In this document: piece after piece, positions 8,747 to 18,392 of the stretch
Numbering within the stretch: the first letter of the stretch is position 1
How the letters are laid out: every line of letters begins with the position of its first letter
Origin: Haloarchaeobius sp. FL176
Lineage (GTDB): Archaea > Halobacteriota > Halobacteria > Halobacteriales > Natrialbaceae
Direction: 5' to 3'
NCBI RefSeq assembly: GCF_024609245.1
Contig: NZ_JANJYH010000011.1
Coordinates: 1 to 64,000, forward strand
Length of the DNA stretch: 64,000 nucleotides
Position numbers and translations under genes: made by a program
The notes under the pieces: generated by a model
Databases searched by the model: none
The model's input: the letters and a program-made list of their open reading frames with translations, nothing else
What the model was told of the DNA's origin: nothing

Positions 8747-9169
8747 CGATTTTCACGATCCAATCCGTTGTCACCGATTCCGTCTGCGTGTCTCACTTTC
8801 GCAGGAGGGATGACTACTATAGTGGTGCGGATTTCGACGTCGCTACTCTTCCGGTGCACGATTTGAGTAACTATCCAACTTTATACGGCAGTCCAAGAGC
8901 AACAGCCTGTATGCGGAACGCATGGCAACTCAGGCCTGTTGAACCGGGTCTTCAAGACCGACTCCACGGGGCTGCATGCGAATGTCATCAGCATCCTCGA
9001 TGTATGTACGCCAGTGTATGCACCCACCCGGTCAGCGTGCATAGATCTGCCCAGCACGCTGCGCCGATTACGGCAGACGCGACGGCCAGGGAAGACATCG
9101 TACTTAAAGAGAACCCGATTCAGAAACCTCAGAATCACGCTAAACCGACCCCAGTATGCACATCTGTTT
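8747..9169. other. intergenic stretch without a supported gene
   Basis: Frames are present on both strands (for example 8788-9180 plus and 8881-9285 minus) but their translations are Cys/His/Pro-rich and unlike haloarchaeal proteins. A TATA-like CTTTATACGG lies at about 8880-8889 and ACTTAAAG at about 9101-9108; either could serve the RHH-like gene downstream. Nothing else is seen. Confidence 0.35.
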
Positions 9170-9433
9170 ATGACATCTGACCGTACCACTCTACGACTCA
9201 GTGATGAACGGAAGCGACTGCTTGACCAAGCCAGCCAAATCGTTGCCGCTGACGCATCTGATGAACCACCTATGAGTGACGTCATTGATGCGGCTTTGAC
9301 TCACCTGATTGAGTCCCGCGATAATCTGGAGGATGCCCGGGATTGTTACCCACCCGAAGAAGTGAAGACTTGTTGTAATACTTCCGTACTCCGGCTCCGA
9401 TATCGAACAAGCATCGACTCAAATTGGCGATGA
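9170..9433 (+). CDS. ribbon-helix-helix-like small haloarchaeal protein
   Basis: 87 residues from ATG 9170. The frame is open further upstream, but the extension is compositionally poor, so the shorter start is chosen. The N terminus TTLRLSDERKRLLDQA, followed by SDVIDAALTHLIES, has the strand-helix-helix pattern of ribbon-helix-helix DNA-binding proteins. It matches a small haloarchaeal family recalled as DUF7386. It probably binds DNA as a dimer and could autoregulate or control a neighbour. The last 30 residues are not conserved-looking. It faces the channel-like gene 9482-11719 tail to tail. Confidence 0.55.
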   Translation: MTSDRTTLRLSDERKRLLDQASQIVAADASDEPPMSDVIDAALTHLIESRDNLEDARDCYPPEEVKTCCNTSVLRLRYRTSIDSNWR

Positions 9434-9481
9434 ATACGCTCAATAGGCCAACAATTCCGACAACCTCCTATTCAAAGAAGA

Positions 9482-11719
9482 TTATCGTGTTGCACGGCGT
9501 CCAAGAACAGCGATGAGCAATGCCAGTAGGAGGGAACCAAGGAGGGCTTCAACGCCTGCGAGAAGTTGTGCACATTGGTTTGCTGGTTGGAAGTCTCCGT
9601 ATCCGAGTGTTGTGAAGGTTACGAGACTGAAATAGAGTGGTGCCAGCCAATCTGGGGTCGATACACCGGCTGTTTGTGCTGATCGGACACCATCTGTGAG
9701 CCAGAAAAGGAGGGTAGATGTACCGACCACAGCGAATGACCAGCCAACGACGCGCCACGGACTATCGCCATATCGAGTGCTGAGATTTGTGAGTTTTGAG
9801 AAGACGTACCGGGCCCACTGTCGGTGGGAGCTCTCACCATCATTATCCCAGTACCGCTTGCGTTGCATGTCTTTCCGCCAGCGAAAACACGTACTGGCCA
9901 CGCCGCTTGCCGCATTTGTAGAGGCGAGAGTTTCAAGTTGAGTGTACACCGATGCAGCTCGTGAATACGGATCTACCAAGTCATCCCGGTTAGAATCCTC
10001 GACCACAGGGCCGGTTCGCGGATCATAGACCACTGTCTGCATCCCTCTTGTACATTTAGGGAGCCAAGTCCACCAAGACCCTGAATCGATAAACTTCGTT
10101 CCGTCGCTGATACGGGCGTCACCGAAAATAGTGCCGTGCAATCGTGTGTTGGTGAAGTCTGCCTCGTATAAGTTGGCGCGTGAAAGAATCGCGCCTTCCA
10201 GATTCGCAGCGGTGAAATCGACAGTTGCACATGTGGTGTTGGTCAGATCTGCGTTGGTGAAGTTCACCTGCGAGCAATCAGCACTCCGGAAAGATGCGCC
10301 TGTGAGGTCGGAATCAGCGAATGTAATTGGTGGGTCCTCGCTGAGGAGGTCTCCCCGTTCAGCGAATGTAACTCCATCAAATTCTGCGTTTTCAAGCTGT
10401 GAATTGGAGAAATCGACTCGCCCCTGAAAAGTTGTGAGTCTCTCGCTGACAACGGTTTCATCCGTATCCAGAATTCGAAAATCGGCTATCCCTCGGACGG
10501 TGGCACCGGAGAAATTGGTTCTTCCTTGAAACGGGGTGTATGGGATGAACTGATCCGATAACGTCGCCCGAAAGGATACGTCGTCGCGGAAGACAGCCTC
10601 CTGGGCATCCACGTACCGAAAGACAGCATTCGAGAAATCCACTTGTTCATGAAATGTTGTTTCTATAAATTCCACCGCCTTGAACAGTGTCTTCTGGAAC
10701 GCTGCCTCCGCGTGGAATGAAGCGTTCTGGAAATTTGCCTCACGAAATATCGCTTGCTCGCAATCAATTTCCCCGTTGAATGTAGCTTGCTGAAAATCTG
10801 CTTCGGCTACAACTTCTGCTTCTTCAAATCTCACCTTGTTGTGGAATGTTGTTTTGATGAAAGTCGTCCAATCGAGCGTTGTCTCTCGGAAGTCCACTTC
10901 ACCTTCGAATGTGGCCCCGTTATATCGTAGCCAGGAGCCAGAAGTCATCTTCAAAAATGTTACCCGGCTGTTGAACGAGGCAAGTCGGAAGGAACCTCCG
11001 TCTTCGAAAGTAACACCATGAAACTTCGAACGACCCTCAAATTCCGTCTCAGAGAAGTCAGCATATGCGTTGAAAGTCGTTTCTGGAATGCGACACTCAC
11101 TTTCGAACGTTGCTTCTTCGAAGTCCGCATCTCCTTCAAATGTTTGTCCTCGTCCGACAAGCTCACCTTTGAACACCGAGTTCTGGAACTCAGCTTCATC
11201 GTGAAACGTTGCAGCTAAACAATCCACTTTCGACTCAAAGATAGTATTGGAGAGATCAGCCTCCTGTCTCACTTGGATTCTACCTATGTTCAGTGGTACA
11301 GTAACGGTTTCAACATCTAACCGAAGTGTATCGACGGTAGCATGACGCAGATCAATCTCGTCTTCGGATCCAAGTTTGCTACATCGAATGTCGAGGTCGC
11401 CAAAATTAGCGTCAATAAACTGCGGCGGGCGATCAGATATGTTGTCATGAGTGGATTCCTTATTCACTATGTCAAGGAATTCCGACACTAACTCTGAATC
11501 AGACGGTTGTTCCTCTTCTGGCAGGTGGAACAGACATTTGTCCTTATTTTCTTCAGCAGGGTGCGGACATTCCCAAACAAAGGAGCCATTTTTCTCGGTC
11601 AGTATCTCTTCATCGTTTCGACGACTTACGTAACATCCTTCTTCATGAGTTTCTTGCCACTCCTCTGGGTCCAGAACATAGTTGCAACGCCCTGTATGTG
11701 TCTTGCTCGTCATAATCAT
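9482..11719 (-). CDS. pentapeptide-repeat protein fused to a potassium-channel-like pore
   Basis: 745 residues. An N-terminal Cys/His segment (about 12-66, including CPHP and CLFH) may bind zinc. From about 110 to 560 the chain is made of pentapeptide repeats of the A(D/N)LxX/ATFxg type (ANLEGAILSRANLYEADF is typical), predicted to form a right-handed quadrilateral beta-helix. The C terminus has two membrane helices, about 652-671 and 716-740, flanking the selectivity-filter motif TTLGYGDF near 703-710, as in two-helix ion channels. The layout suggests a ligand- or stress-gated membrane pore with a large soluble sensor. It is divergent from the giant Hsp90-like gene across 165 bases, so shared regulation is plausible. 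Pore identity is well supported; gating and any defence role are inferred. Confidence 0.75.
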   Translation of the reverse strand: MIMTSKTHTGRCNYVLDPEEWQETHEEGCYVSRRNDEEILTEKNGSFVWECPHPAEENKDKCLFHLPEEEQPSDSELVSEFLDIVNKESTHDNISDRPPQFIDANFGDLDIRCSKLGSEDEIDLRHATVDTLRLDVETVTVPLNIGRIQVRQEADLSNTIFESKVDCLAATFHDEAEFQNSVFKGELVGRGQTFEGDADFEEATFESECRIPETTFNAYADFSETEFEGRSKFHGVTFEDGGSFRLASFNSRVTFLKMTSGSWLRYNGATFEGEVDFRETTLDWTTFIKTTFHNKVRFEEAEVVAEADFQQATFNGEIDCEQAIFREANFQNASFHAEAAFQKTLFKAVEFIETTFHEQVDFSNAVFRYVDAQEAVFRDDVSFRATLSDQFIPYTPFQGRTNFSGATVRGIADFRILDTDETVVSERLTTFQGRVDFSNSQLENAEFDGVTFAERGDLLSEDPPITFADSDLTGASFRSADCSQVNFTNADLTNTTCATVDFTAANLEGAILSRANLYEADFTNTRLHGTIFGDARISDGTKFIDSGSWWTWLPKCTRGMQTVVYDPRTGPVVEDSNRDDLVDPYSRAASVYTQLETLASTNAASGVASTCFRWRKDMQRKRYWDNDGESSHRQWARYVFSKLTNLSTRYGDSPWRVVGWSFAVVGTSTLLFWLTDGVRSAQTAGVSTPDWLAPLYFSLVTFTTLGYGDFQPANQCAQLLAGVEALLGSLLLALLIAVLGRRATR

Positions 11720-11884
11720 CCCTTCATAATACCGGTTAAAAATACCTCTTATTGAGTGATCGAATCCAGATTAGGTCGCAGGTCGAAACGGGGTCTCAGA
11801 TCCTCAATTCTCAAGCCACTCGGGTTCCACCCTCTCACGGGAGAAGGACACCTAGTGAAGCGGGCAGCAGTACTCTAATGAGGT

Positions 11885-14800
11885 GTGCCTGATACGTCTG
11901 AAGAGATGAACGCGACGTTCGATTCGTTGGGAAAGAATCCGAGGACGAACGAGGGACTGCGGACTCACTGGGCAGGGTATTGGGAGGATTTGGTCGCTGA
12001 TCTGCAGGATGACTCGCTTGAAGTGCTTGACGGGCAGCCGAATCTACGGAGCGCGTTTCGGAAGGATACGTCGTTAGGGCAATCGGAGCGGACGATTGCG
12101 GAGGATCACCCGAATCGGGAGATTCTGGAGTTGCTGCAGAATGCGCGGGACGAAGCACAGTACGCGGACGACGGGCAGGTGTTTATCGCCGTGACCGATG
12201 AGGGGCTGCTTATTGCGAACAATGGGCGGAGCTTTAATTTCCACAACCGGTCAGTCGAAGAGGCGGCGACCGGTATCGGGAAGACATCGAAGGACACGCC
12301 TGATGAGATTGGGAAGATGGGGATTGGTCTCAAGTCGATCCTTGGGAAGGGGGAGTCGTTCGAAGTGTGGACGGAGACGCCTGACGCGTCGGGTGAGCAG
12401 CAGGCGCTTCGGGTTCGGTTTTCGAAGGCGTATCTGCTGGCTGCGATTTTGAATACGATCGGGTACGATCACGGCGTGGACGGGCTGGGTGAGGAATTCA
12501 ACACTGATGCGTTCCCGGTTGATCTTGATTTGAGTCGGAACCAGGAGGGGAAGTCCCCGTCCGATCTGAATGCCGATAACCGGCGTGCATTGATGCAGCT
12601 GTTTCTGTTCGCGTATCCGATCCCGTTGTCGCTGTCGGCGCGGCGAAGTGAACTTGCCGCTCTTGCCGACTATTTAGTCCACGGGAATGATCGAGTTGCG
12701 GCTCCGAATGACACCGTAGCGGAGTACGGTGGGGAGTTTTCAACTGCGGTGTTCGTCGAGTTTGCGGACGAGAATTGGCGGGAAATTGTAACGGAACTCT
12801 ACGGCGTAGACTCGGTGAGTGAGTTACCGGATGATGCTGTTGAGGAATCCGGGATTGCCACTACGTCACCGGAACGTGTCTGGTGGTATGTGGACGGGAC
12901 GCGATCCGGGTCACTTGATCCGGAGACACTGGTTCATTTCGGCACGATCGACGAGGTGAACGCAGTCCGCGTCTCGGACAACGAGATTGATGAGCACATT
13001 TCGTGGGATATAGAGCCAGAACCCGGTGTTCTGAGCGGCGATTCCGTGCAACATACTGAATGGCGGGTCAGTCAGGTTGATCGAAACGGGACAGAGGAAG
13101 AGGAGACTAACCATGTGTTCGACGGGTTCCAGTTACCGGCTGGCGAGCGGGATCACGAGACGCGGGTCTTGGTCCCGCGTCCGAGTGACGAGTGGCCCGT
13201 CATGGAGAGGGATCAGTTTGGGGACGGAGACCCACATTCGTTGAAGGACTACCCGTTGTACCTGTATTACCCAATTAGTCAGCGGGATCCTGGGTTGTCG
13301 TTTTCTTTGCACGGCGAGTTTTCGGTGACGCCGAATCGACAGAATATCAAGGACGTGTCCCAGCGCTACGTAGATTATAATCGTCGTGTGTTCGAGGAGG
13401 CAACAGACCTTGTCGGGCGCGTTGCCGAGCAGACTGCGGAGGTCACCGAGTCGGAGTATGATTGGTTGAGTCTGTATCCGTGGGTATTGCTGCCGGATCA
13501 GACACAGGAAGACGAGTGGGAACCGGACGCGCGACCGACCGAGGCTGATGAGTTGCTCGGGTATCTTCGACAGCAACTGTTGGATAGGTTGTGGGAGGCG
13601 GAGTGTATTCCGATTGCGGGTGGGGCTTCTGCGGCCCCGGCGCAGGTTGGATCTGACACGGCCGATGCCGGAGCTACGGATTCGGATTCTTTGTTGTTAG
13701 ATTGGTCGGGTGATGGATGGGATGGAGTGCGTGCGGTGTACCTGTTGAGTGATCAGTTGCCGGTGGCTGGAGCGCCGGCATTGAAAACGACCGATCGGCC
13801 GTTCGGAAGTTCTGGGGACGGCCGCATGTCAGTTACAGTGCCAGCCGCGGATCGAATCTGGGGGCTGTCACGGCTTCAGGACGCATCGGGCGATCGACTG
13901 GTGAGTCGCATTGAGAGTTTACTTCGTGTGACTGACGAGAAAGAGGCTGCTGTGACGGCGCGGTTAAGAGATCGGTGGGTCGAGTTGGTTTCTGCGGCGC
14001 TCGCGCGGAGTGACCGTGTCAGTGACGGTAAGTCAGGGGTACAGTGTGCAGCTGACCCGGCTGACGCGATACTTCGGGCGACAGCTCGGTATTTCGAGCC
14101 GGTGTCGAGTTCAGAGATCAGTGATTTGCTTGGGGCGGATCGCCGTGCGTTGGACGGCGTGTATCTCCTACCGTGTCAACTGAAGCAGTCAGAACCTGGG
14201 GACGAGTCGGATGGCGTCGAAGAGGAGGCTCAGAAGAGGGTGTTGCTGCAAATCGAGAATCAACAGGTTCGGTCGGAAGGGGATCGGCGGCAGCCGCTGT
14301 CCCGAACGATTCTATGGAACGTTCCGAATGACGCGACGGACGTCATTGCTCCGCCGGATGACGGGCAGTTCACTGTGTTCTTCCTCGCTGAACTCGCTGA
14401 GACCGATGACCGGATTAACGCCTTACTCGATGAGGCAGGGGAGTCCTGGGGGATCCGAAAGTACCAGACCGACCGGCAGGAGTATTTCCGGTCGCTCGTC
14501 GCAAGTTTCGAGCGTGAACAAAATAATCGAGTATCTCCGACTGCGCTTCGGTTTCTCGCAGAGCGTGTCGATGAGTTCACCGCCGCAGACCTGAACACGC
14601 TTCCCGCTGGGTACGTCGCGCACGAATTGTTAGAAACCATATTGAAAAACGGGGAGTACGACCGATTGCGGACGCGGTTCCGGCTTCGACACGCGTCGCT
14701 CACGTGGGCATCACGGTCAGAGACGGAGGGGGCTGACGCGCCGTTAGGAGCCTGTGAGTTCGGCCCAAAGTGGTGGCCGTTTCTGAACGAGGAACTGGAG

Positions 14801-17800
14801 GACGCTGAAACAGATGTGCTACAGAACCCGTCCTTGAGTCTTGATGCGGCGCTTGCCCGGAGCGAGGAGGGGCCCGGGTCAACCATCGTTTCAGGGCCGT
14901 CGGGAGCCTCACTTGGAGTCGGGGAGACGACACTCCCCGGGCCGTTCAACCCGGTTTGGGAACCCGTGTACGCGCAGATGGAAACCACGAGCCCGGTGAC
15001 TGCAGCCAGGGAGCTTGCGAGGACACTGTCCCTCTTTGGTGTTGGCGTCACACCAAACGTGAGCGCTCTGTGTCATCACGGGCCTGGATTGCAACGGCCG
15101 AACGATGGTGTGACGAAAGCGTCGTGGGATCCCCGCGAATGGGAACTCCCTCAAGCAGACCCGTACCGGTCGGATGTGGTAGCGTTACAGCGAGAACTTA
15201 GTGAGGACCGCCAGGACATCAATTCTCCAGCATACCTTTCGTTCGTCACTGGGTTCGGGAATCACTCGGTCCAGACCGGGAAACACACGAGTAGCCAGTG
15301 TCACGGCCGGCCGTATACTGCCGATCGAGGGTACGGGGCGCGTATTAGTTCGTGGGTGTGGAGCACAGATCTACAGCGGGTGACTGCTGATCCCGCTGGG
15401 CTCATTCAGTGGTTAGAGCAACACGAGGACACGTTACGGAAAACTGTGCTGGAAACCGGGTGGTATTGTGACGGTGGGAACAACCACATTCAGCGGCCGT
15501 GGTCCGAAACGGTGCCGACGGTCTTCAACTGGCAGCTTCGAAACACAGCGTGTTGGGACCCGGTGTTCGATGATCAGTTCTCAGGGTGGGTAGACGAGGC
15601 GTGGGGAGAAGACGCGGTGCGGTTGCGGTGGGCTGTCCAAGACGGTGGTCGCGGTGAAGTCACACAGCTTCTCCCGACAGTTCCGAGTGACTCGGAATCA
15701 GACCAGCAGATATCCGACGACCTGCTCTCGTGTTTCGGTGTCGAACCGATCGATGAGCTAACTTCGATTCAAGCGGCAGACAGGCTCCAGAAGCTCCAAT
15801 CAGTGCTGGCTACAGAGGACTCGCTTGACGATATGCACCCTGTTCGAATGCGGACTGACGGTGTGGAATCGGCATGGATGTACGTGTACACTGAGTTGCT
15901 GAATCCGATTCTGCAGTCTTTAGCTGATCCTGTGGAACACGTGCCGAGTGTCTTGGAGTCTGAATTACTGACACATCTTCCGCTCCGGTTCCGGAACAAA
16001 GAGTGGTATGCTGTTCCGATTGACCAGATACAGGATGAAGGAGAGGCTGAGCTGAAGTTTAAATACCATACGCAGCGGTCGCTACGACAATGGGAGAAAC
16101 AGGAAGCCAGAAACTCAGATCTGTATCTATTGAAACCGCCGACCCGCGGTGGACTCACGCCGTTAGCAGACGCGTTAGGTATCTCGCCACTGGACGTTGA
16201 ACAGCCGATTCTACAGGCTGACGAGTTGGACGGATTGGACGAAGACGGATTGCAGGCCGTGAAACAAGAACTAGAGCGACGGACAGAATGGATTCTGGCA
16301 ACGCTGAATCGGTCAAATCCCGACACAATCCGTGAGTCAAGAGATACATTCCAGACTGCGATTGACCATCTCGCTCGTGCGCGGCTGCACGAGGAGCAAA
16401 CGGACGACTTCTTCGACACTAGGTCTCGGCTGTATCGAGTCTCGGATGACGATGACTCTCCGCTGGGGATCGTCTTGAACGACGAAGAGATACAGGACAG
16501 TGACCCACAGGATATCGTTGAAGCGACTGCCGCGGGGATCGCGTTCCTCTTCGAGATGCCAGGTCGATACGAGGAGATCCAGCCTGCACTGAGAGCGTCG
16601 TTACCGAGTCCCGAGAAATTAGAACGGGAGTGGGAGCAACGCGGTCACGACCTCGACCTGGTTCGGACTGCGCTCGGCGTACAAGACCATCGGGAACTTC
16701 TCCGTGATGTCGAAGCGCTGTATGAGTTGATCGAGGCGCTCGGTGAGGACGCCCCAAACAACGTGGAGCGGATCCGGTCGAATTTAGCCGATACAGATTC
16801 CGGCACGATCCAATGGGTTCGCAGTCAGTTCCTGCCTGAGACTGACACTGAGGAGACGCCTGAACCCCCGTCTCCGCAGGTGGCAGAGACGATTGACATT
16901 TTGTCTGAGGCCGCCACCCTGTTACCATCGGAACTGGAGAGAGATACCGTTACTCCACTGTTCGAGACCGTTATCGCAGAGCAAAACAGCGCTCACGAGC
17001 AGTGGGTTGAGTGGTCGCATACACTGGCAGCACACGATGGTGATGTGTCTTCCTTCATCCAGTGGATTGCTGCGAATTCACGACTCATCACGGAGCAGTG
17101 GGTTCCGTCCCACCACGCTCGATGGTGTGCCAGAGTCGAGCAGTTCTGCATCCTTCGTGACGAGCGTGAAGACGCCGACTTGGCATCGATTGCAGCGCTT
17201 GAAGACGTACTTCCGTCCATCGAGACGGACGATCCGATCGCCTGGGAAGATACACCAAAAGCGACGGCGAATCTATCGGGTGCTGATTTTTCGCCTGCTG
17301 ATCGGTGGTTCGACGTCGCACCGCAGGAAACCTTCGTGAGCCGAGTACTCACACCGCTCATTGAGACTGTGAGCGAGCACGCCCCAAGGGGTCGGAAAGA
17401 AGATGTCGCAGTTGCTCTCAGGGACTTTATTCTCAACGGAGAGGTTCCGGCCTCACAGGTAGACTCTCGAACACGCCAGCAAAACGCATTTCGAGAGGTG
17501 CAATCACAACTTGATGGTGATCTTGACCTCAGCAACGGGATGGTACCTGGTCGAGGCCGCACGACAGTAGCGACGTTCGGTGGTGGATCTGGTAACGAGA
17601 ATGGTGACGGGGACTCACCCCGGATCTACGGCGAACGCGGAGAACGTGCTGAAGCAGCTGCAGTCATCCATATTCTGCAGCGACTCGGTCGATGGTTGGA
17701 TGAAGAGAGAAACGACCTCGATTGGTTGCTGACCGAGCTTGCGGGGCTTGAAGCTGATCAAGACAGCGCGGGGTACAAGTGGCACACCAAGAACCGTTGG

Positions 17801-18340
17801 AATGGGTCTCTGAAGCGGTATTTCGAACATGAGTTTTCAGCGGAGGAGTACCAGTCTCTGGATCGGTTCACGGGTGGAGACAGTAACCTGTGGGAGGATC
17901 CGTTCGTACAGATTCTTAACGCGACTCAAGAGTATGGGCTCGGGTTCGATTTCATCGACCCGTTTGGCCCCACTGCAACACAAGATCAAGACGCTGCTCC
18001 GACACCTGATATTGTCCCAGTTGAAGTGAAAGCTGCAGGCCTGTCATCGGAGTCTGATTCTGTTAGTTTCCGGTTTTCGACGAACCAACTACGGCAAGCC
18101 CAGGCGTTTGTTTCTGCTGGGTACCAGTACGTAATCCGGTTATTTACGACACCTGGTCTTGAGTCCGATGACTGGCTACCAGAGACACGCATCGTAGATG
18201 AAATTATCCTGAATGAAGAGAACCCACCTGGTTCTGCGTTAGGTGGTCTCGACTCGCGGGGCCGAACAAATGGTTCTGCAACAATCCCTGCCGATGCAGT
18301 CGCGGGCGGTGAAATGTATATCGAGCGTATGTTTGAATAG
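11885..18340 (+). CDS. giant Hsp90-like ATPase protein with C-terminal DUF3883 nuclease-like domain
   Basis: 2,151 residues from GTG 11885; ATG 11906 (residue 8) is an equally good start. The N terminus holds a GHKL/Hsp90-type ATP site: N-box ELLQNARDE 82-90, ANNGRSF 111-117 and GKMGIGLKS 143-151. About 1,800 residues of alpha-rich sequence without recognised domains follow. Residues about 2,015-2,120 match DUF3883: GLGFDFIDP, then VPVEVKAAG near 2,045 and FRFSTNQLRQA, giving the D...ExK pattern of PD-(D/E)XK-like enzymes. Sacsin-like Hsp90/DUF3883 proteins are known in bacterial and archaeal defence islands. A likely role is ATP-driven sensing coupled to nucleic-acid cleavage, which is inference. 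GC is lower and codons less biased than in the core genes, consistent with transfer. Confidence 0.8.
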   Translation: MPDTSEEMNATFDSLGKNPRTNEGLRTHWAGYWEDLVADLQDDSLEVLDGQPNLRSAFRKDTSLGQSERTIAEDHPNREILELLQNARDEAQYADDGQVFIAVTDEGLLIANNGRSFNFHNRSVEEAATGIGKTSKDTPDEIGKMGIGLKSILGKGESFEVWTETPDASGEQQALRVRFSKAYLLAAILNTIGYDHGVDGLGEEFNTDAFPVDLDLSRNQEGKSPSDLNADNRRALMQLFLFAYPIPLSLSARRSELAALADYLVHGNDRVAAPNDTVAEYGGEFSTAVFVEFADENWREIVTELYGVDSVSELPDDAVEESGIATTSPERVWWYVDGTRSGSLDPETLVHFGTIDEVNAVRVSDNEIDEHISWDIEPEPGVLSGDSVQHTEWRVSQVDRNGTEEEETNHVFDGFQLPAGERDHETRVLVPRPSDEWPVMERDQFGDGDPHSLKDYPLYLYYPISQRDPGLSFSLHGEFSVTPNRQNIKDVSQRYVDYNRRVFEEATDLVGRVAEQTAEVTESEYDWLSLYPWVLLPDQTQEDEWEPDARPTEADELLGYLRQQLLDRLWEAECIPIAGGASAAPAQVGSDTADAGATDSDSLLLDWSGDGWDGVRAVYLLSDQLPVAGAPALKTTDRPFGSSGDGRMSVTVPAADRIWGLSRLQDASGDRLVSRIESLLRVTDEKEAAVTARLRDRWVELVSAALARSDRVSDGKSGVQCAADPADAILRATARYFEPVSSSEISDLLGADRRALDGVYLLPCQLKQSEPGDESDGVEEEAQKRVLLQIENQQVRSEGDRRQPLSRTILWNVPNDATDVIAPPDDGQFTVFFLAELAETDDRINALLDEAGESWGIRKYQTDRQEYFRSLVASFEREQNNRVSPTALRFLAERVDEFTAADLNTLPAGYVAHELLETILKNGEYDRLRTRFRLRHASLTWASRSETEGADAPLGACEFGPKWWPFLNEELEDAETDVLQNPSLSLDAALARSEEGPGSTIVSGPSGASLGVGETTLPGPFNPVWEPVYAQMETTSPVTAARELARTLSLFGVGVTPNVSALCHHGPGLQRPNDGVTKASWDPREWELPQADPYRSDVVALQRELSEDRQDINSPAYLSFVTGFGNHSVQTGKHTSSQCHGRPYTADRGYGARISSWVWSTDLQRVTADPAGLIQWLEQHEDTLRKTVLETGWYCDGGNNHIQRPWSETVPTVFNWQLRNTACWDPVFDDQFSGWVDEAWGEDAVRLRWAVQDGGRGEVTQLLPTVPSDSESDQQISDDLLSCFGVEPIDELTSIQAADRLQKLQSVLATEDSLDDMHPVRMRTDGVESAWMYVYTELLNPILQSLADPVEHVPSVLESELLTHLPLRFRNKEWYAVPIDQIQDEGEAELKFKYHTQRSLRQWEKQEARNSDLYLLKPPTRGGLTPLADALGISPLDVEQPILQADELDGLDEDGLQAVKQELERRTEWILATLNRSNPDTIRESRDTFQTAIDHLARARLHEEQTDDFFDTRSRLYRVSDDDDSPLGIVLNDEEIQDSDPQDIVEATAAGIAFLFEMPGRYEEIQPALRASLPSPEKLEREWEQRGHDLDLVRTALGVQDHRELLRDVEALYELIEALGEDAPNNVERIRSNLADTDSGTIQWVRSQFLPETDTEETPEPPSPQVAETIDILSEAATLLPSELERDTVTPLFETVIAEQNSAHEQWVEWSHTLAAHDGDVSSFIQWIAANSRLITEQWVPSHHARWCARVEQFCILRDEREDADLASIAALEDVLPSIETDDPIAWEDTPKATANLSGADFSPADRWFDVAPQETFVSRVLTPLIETVSEHAPRGRKEDVAVALRDFILNGEVPASQVDSRTRQQNAFREVQSQLDGDLDLSNGMVPGRGRTTVATFGGGSGNENGDGDSPRIYGERGERAEAAAVIHILQRLGRWLDEERNDLDWLLTELAGLEADQDSAGYKWHTKNRWNGSLKRYFEHEFSAEEYQSLDRFTGGDSNLWEDPFVQILNATQEYGLGFDFIDPFGPTATQDQDAAPTPDIVPVEVKAAGLSSESDSVSFRFSTNQLRQAQAFVSAGYQYVIRLFTTPGLESDDWLPETRIVDEIILNEENPPGSALGGLDSRGRTNGSATIPADAVAGGEMYIERMFE

Positions 18341-18348
18341 CTAATCCT

Positions 18349-18380
18349 GGCTCTGTTGAACTCATAGGTTTCAACAGACC
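18349..18380. repeat. palindrome copy B between convergent genes (terminator-like or IS-end relic)
   Basis: GGCTCTGTTGAA (18349-18360) and TTCAACAGACC (18370-18380) form a stem of at least 9 perfect pairs, with a loop of about 9 bases. It lies in the 52 bases between the stop of the giant gene and the stop of the CoiA-like gene, so it could act as a two-way terminator. The same arms occur at copies A, C and D, two of which are not between convergent genes, so a mobile-repeat origin is more likely. Confidence 0.5.
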
Positions 18381-18392
18381 TGGGGAACCGGT

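Noticed and set aside
8788-9180. 130-codon plus-strand frame
   Set aside because: Cys/His/Pro-rich, no domain, overlaps the start of the RHH-like gene in another frame.
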